Positions 61,733 to 64,000 of a DNA stretch of 64,000 bases are shown here, one piece after another. Numbering within the stretch: position 1 is the first letter of the stretch; every line of letters begins with the position of its first letter. Position numbers and translations under genes: made by a program. Source of the stretch: Pisaster brevispinus (lineage: Eukaryota > Echinodermata > Asteroidea > Forcipulatida > Asteriidae); assembly GCA_023634235.1 (NCBI GenBank), contig JAMKCF010000012.1, forward strand, positions 18,175,884-18,239,883, given 5' to 3'. The notes below the pieces were generated by a model. It made no database searches. It had not been told where the DNA came from and saw only the letters and a list, made by a program, of their open reading frames with translations.

Positions 61733-61979
61733 GCCATCAGATCTTGGGACCGAGCGAACAGATTGCTGATCAGACTGCACGGAGGAAGCAATGAATGAAG
61801 AGAGGGCGCACTCTGTATTTCTTATCCATCACCAAAGTGCTTGGTGAGGTTCCTGCTTGTAACACTACTGCTTTCTCTGTTTCATTTATCTCGTTATCTA
61901 TCTCGACAACTGAGGGAGCTATCGTTAGGTTTCTGTGTTTCGTTTCGAATGCTGACTTTAGAACAGTTTTCTTCCCTGC

Positions 61980-62009
61980 ATGATTGATGGCGCTGTCGTC
62001 AAAATGAAG
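61980..62009 (+). CDS. Candidate start of a gene leaving to the right
   Basis: ATG at 61980 opens ten codons (MIDGAVVKMK) that end at AAG|GTATGA in phase 0. A TATA box lies about 250 bp upstream, and the leader would carry a 62-codon upstream frame (61795-61983) overlapping this ATG. I could not find the next exon before 64000. Low confidence; listed because promoter, start and donor are in order. Confidence 0.2.
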
Positions 62010-62018
62010 GTATGATTT

Positions 62019-62032
62019 TTTTTTTTTTTTTT
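62019..62032. repeat. Poly-T tract
   Basis: Run of about fourteen T just inside the candidate intron. Confidence 0.8.
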
Positions 62033-64000
62033 ATATAATAGATGCAGCTGCATTTTTAGCTGTTCATCTTGTGAAAACAGACGATTTGTAATAGCGCCCT
62101 CAAGCTCCAAATCTTCGGGTCGACTGAGATGGTATTATCGTTCCAAAAGAGATGATAAGGTTATACATTCATGGTGTTTGAAGCTTTGCATGGTGTGGAG
62201 GATAAGAGTAACTATAAATATAAATAGTAAACTTGCGGGTACAACCATGTGTAAAATCTCTTTTGAGGGAGTGTTATACATTCAGTTGACCAATCAAAAA
62301 GCACTTATGATGACGTCATAAACAGAAGAGAAGTACGTTGTTCCTGTTGGCGGAAATCGCTGGTCTCCGAGGGTATTCTATTGAGGAACAACAAGGGAAT
62401 GTCCGAACCAGTAAAGGTTTGGCTTCACGTCACTGATTGATACGCAAGTTGCAGCAAACAATTTGCTAATTTGATTGAGCTTAGTAACAATTAACGTACA
62501 AGATTGAACTGCATTTCACAGTGACAAGTCTCGATATTAAGACATGCATCAGACAACTTCAGCAGGAAAACAAACCAGAGCTAAGTAAACGTAGGGGATG
62601 AAGGACGTGACGACCCCCAGCACAAACACACTAAAATATGATATGACGGGGGGAAAAAAGTTTCCACTGTCTTTGGAATAAACACAATCTTCGAAATGAA
62701 TCTGTTTAAAATTAAACAATAAATTCGTGACCGAAAGGGAAAAACCCAAAGATTTTCGGAAAGAGCTCCGGGGGGATTTTCGGGGACTTTTAGTATGTTT
62801 TTCTAGGCACATTCCTGGACCTATCCTGAACAAAAATCAGCTTGTTATGCAGTATCCGGGTTTTGGTCAATTTCTCGCGCACCCTCTCTTCTTTGTTTGC
62901 TTTGGGTTTATTTGTGTTTTTTTAATTTATCTATTTGTTAATCTATTTTTTAAAATTTTTTAAAAATTGGGGGCGGAGGATTTTTCTTTCTTTATTATTT
63001 TTATTGATATGCAGAATTAACTGATGATCATTACTATTGACTATTAAAACAACATCATCTGCAACAAATCATCACCCTTGCATAATTAATTTCAAAAGTA
63101 AATTAAGCCCGTTTTGAAAGCAGTGATCAATTTTGTCAGCAGAACATTGCAACAGTTTGACTGATTCCTCATCAGTAACAGATGATCAATGCACCCTGAA
63201 AGTCAGCTTTCCCGATGATCAACCTAGGCAACATTTAATTAGATTTGTTTATGTTGGAGAAGTTAACCTTTGGTTGTGTACACCTATGTCCGAATGCTGT
63301 TCATAAAAATTATAAATATTAAGGCAATAACACATAAATTGAAAAATTTTGGTTCAAAATTGTTCTCGGTGTCACAAGTTTGTTTAAAGTATACATTTTT
63401 TGTTTATTGTACTGTATTGTTTTATTAGTTATGTTGTTTCTTTTACTGTTTGTTGAAATCTTAATTTAAAATTTGTAGTTTAACAAAAAAGTGTTTGTCC
63501 GTATTTTTTTCTCAAAATCGACGTGTTTTGACATCCGTATGGAATTATATTAATACAAAAATCAAAAACAGCAGACTCATTGTTTTCAACCGTATAAATT
63601 GATTAGCTTACTTAAAAAAACAAACTATTTGTATAAACAAGTCAAAATTATGGTGAAAATTGCAGCGTAAAAAGTAGGTATTGTAACGAAATGTTTTTTT
63701 TACAAGTACAGTTTGATATTTAGCAGTGCATATTAGGCCTACATCAGGAAAGATGTTCTGCGAAAGAGTACAACGACTGAGCAAGTTGACTGACCAATCT
63801 GTCTGTGGTGATATAGATTATTTTGGGAAGGGTCTCAAAATATCCATGAAACGTTCAGTTTTCTCATTATATTTTAGTGGGCTGCAAGTGGATAACTATG
63901 TGAGAAGAACAACAAATTATCCGCTATTTAACTTCAGCAGGGTATGTAGGAGGGTCCAGAAGGTGTGGAAGAGGGTCGTTCGTTGCCAATAATAATCATG

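Noticed and set aside
63878..63941. Candidate internal exon with TTTTAG acceptor and AGG|GTATGT donor
   Set aside because: Frame of 21 codons is unrecognised and its phase does not match the candidate first exon at 61980-62009.

Overview
The window is animal nuclear DNA: AT-rich, with no operons, no long open reading frames, many short introns-and-exons signals, tRNA-derived SINE heads, MITE-like elements and microsatellites. The one gene I can build with confidence identifies the lineage. It encodes a gonadotropin-releasing-hormone-type (GnRH-type) neuropeptide precursor whose predicted peptide, pQIHYKQPGWGPG-amide, differs by one residue from the GnRH-type peptide I recall for the starfish Asterias rubens (pQIHYKNPGWGPG-amide). 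I infer a sea star (Echinodermata, Asteroidea) or a close relative.

The GnRH-type gene lies on the minus strand and occupies about 22 kb. A TATA-box promoter (38134-38141) with upstream CCAAT and CACGTG elements faces leftward. It precedes a likely non-coding first exon (about 38110-37828, good GT donor). After a 16.6-kb intron comes the first coding exon (21190-21032: signal peptide, neuropeptide, GKR and 11 residues of associated peptide). A 3.7-kb intron leads to the second coding exon (17285-17184). A 0.95-kb intron leads to the last coding exon (16237-16124, stop TAG), with AATAAA at 15997-15992. All coding junctions are phase 0, have strong GT/AG sites, and join into a 124-residue precursor. 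The layout matches that of vertebrate GnRH genes. Linking the 38-kb promoter/exon to this gene is inference; the three coding exons are not much in doubt.

Region by region: 1-230 holds a possible coding fragment (minus) with a CIDE-N-like look. 230-15970 is gene-poor, with a hairpin, a MITE copy and a GA-rich minisatellite. 15970-38110 is the GnRH-type gene; its introns carry several MITEs, a 57-nt hairpin and, on the opposite strand, a sequence resembling a recursive splice site. 38400-44900 contains SINE heads, TACACTCT-ended MITEs, a cluster of CATGGTTTATAAACCATG palindromes and two weak candidate first exons. 46000-51000 is a repeat-dense block: a broken non-LTR reverse transcriptase fragment cut by a nested DNA element, a 167-bp tandem array and a second array of about 290-340 bp units. 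51000-64000 is largely unique gene-poor sequence, with the 3' tail of a CR1/L2-like LINE near 57.8 kb and a possible TATA promoter/first exon near 61.7-62.0 kb.

Most open frames over 60 codons look like chance frames. Everything here was read by eye; no alignment, gene prediction or database search was run.
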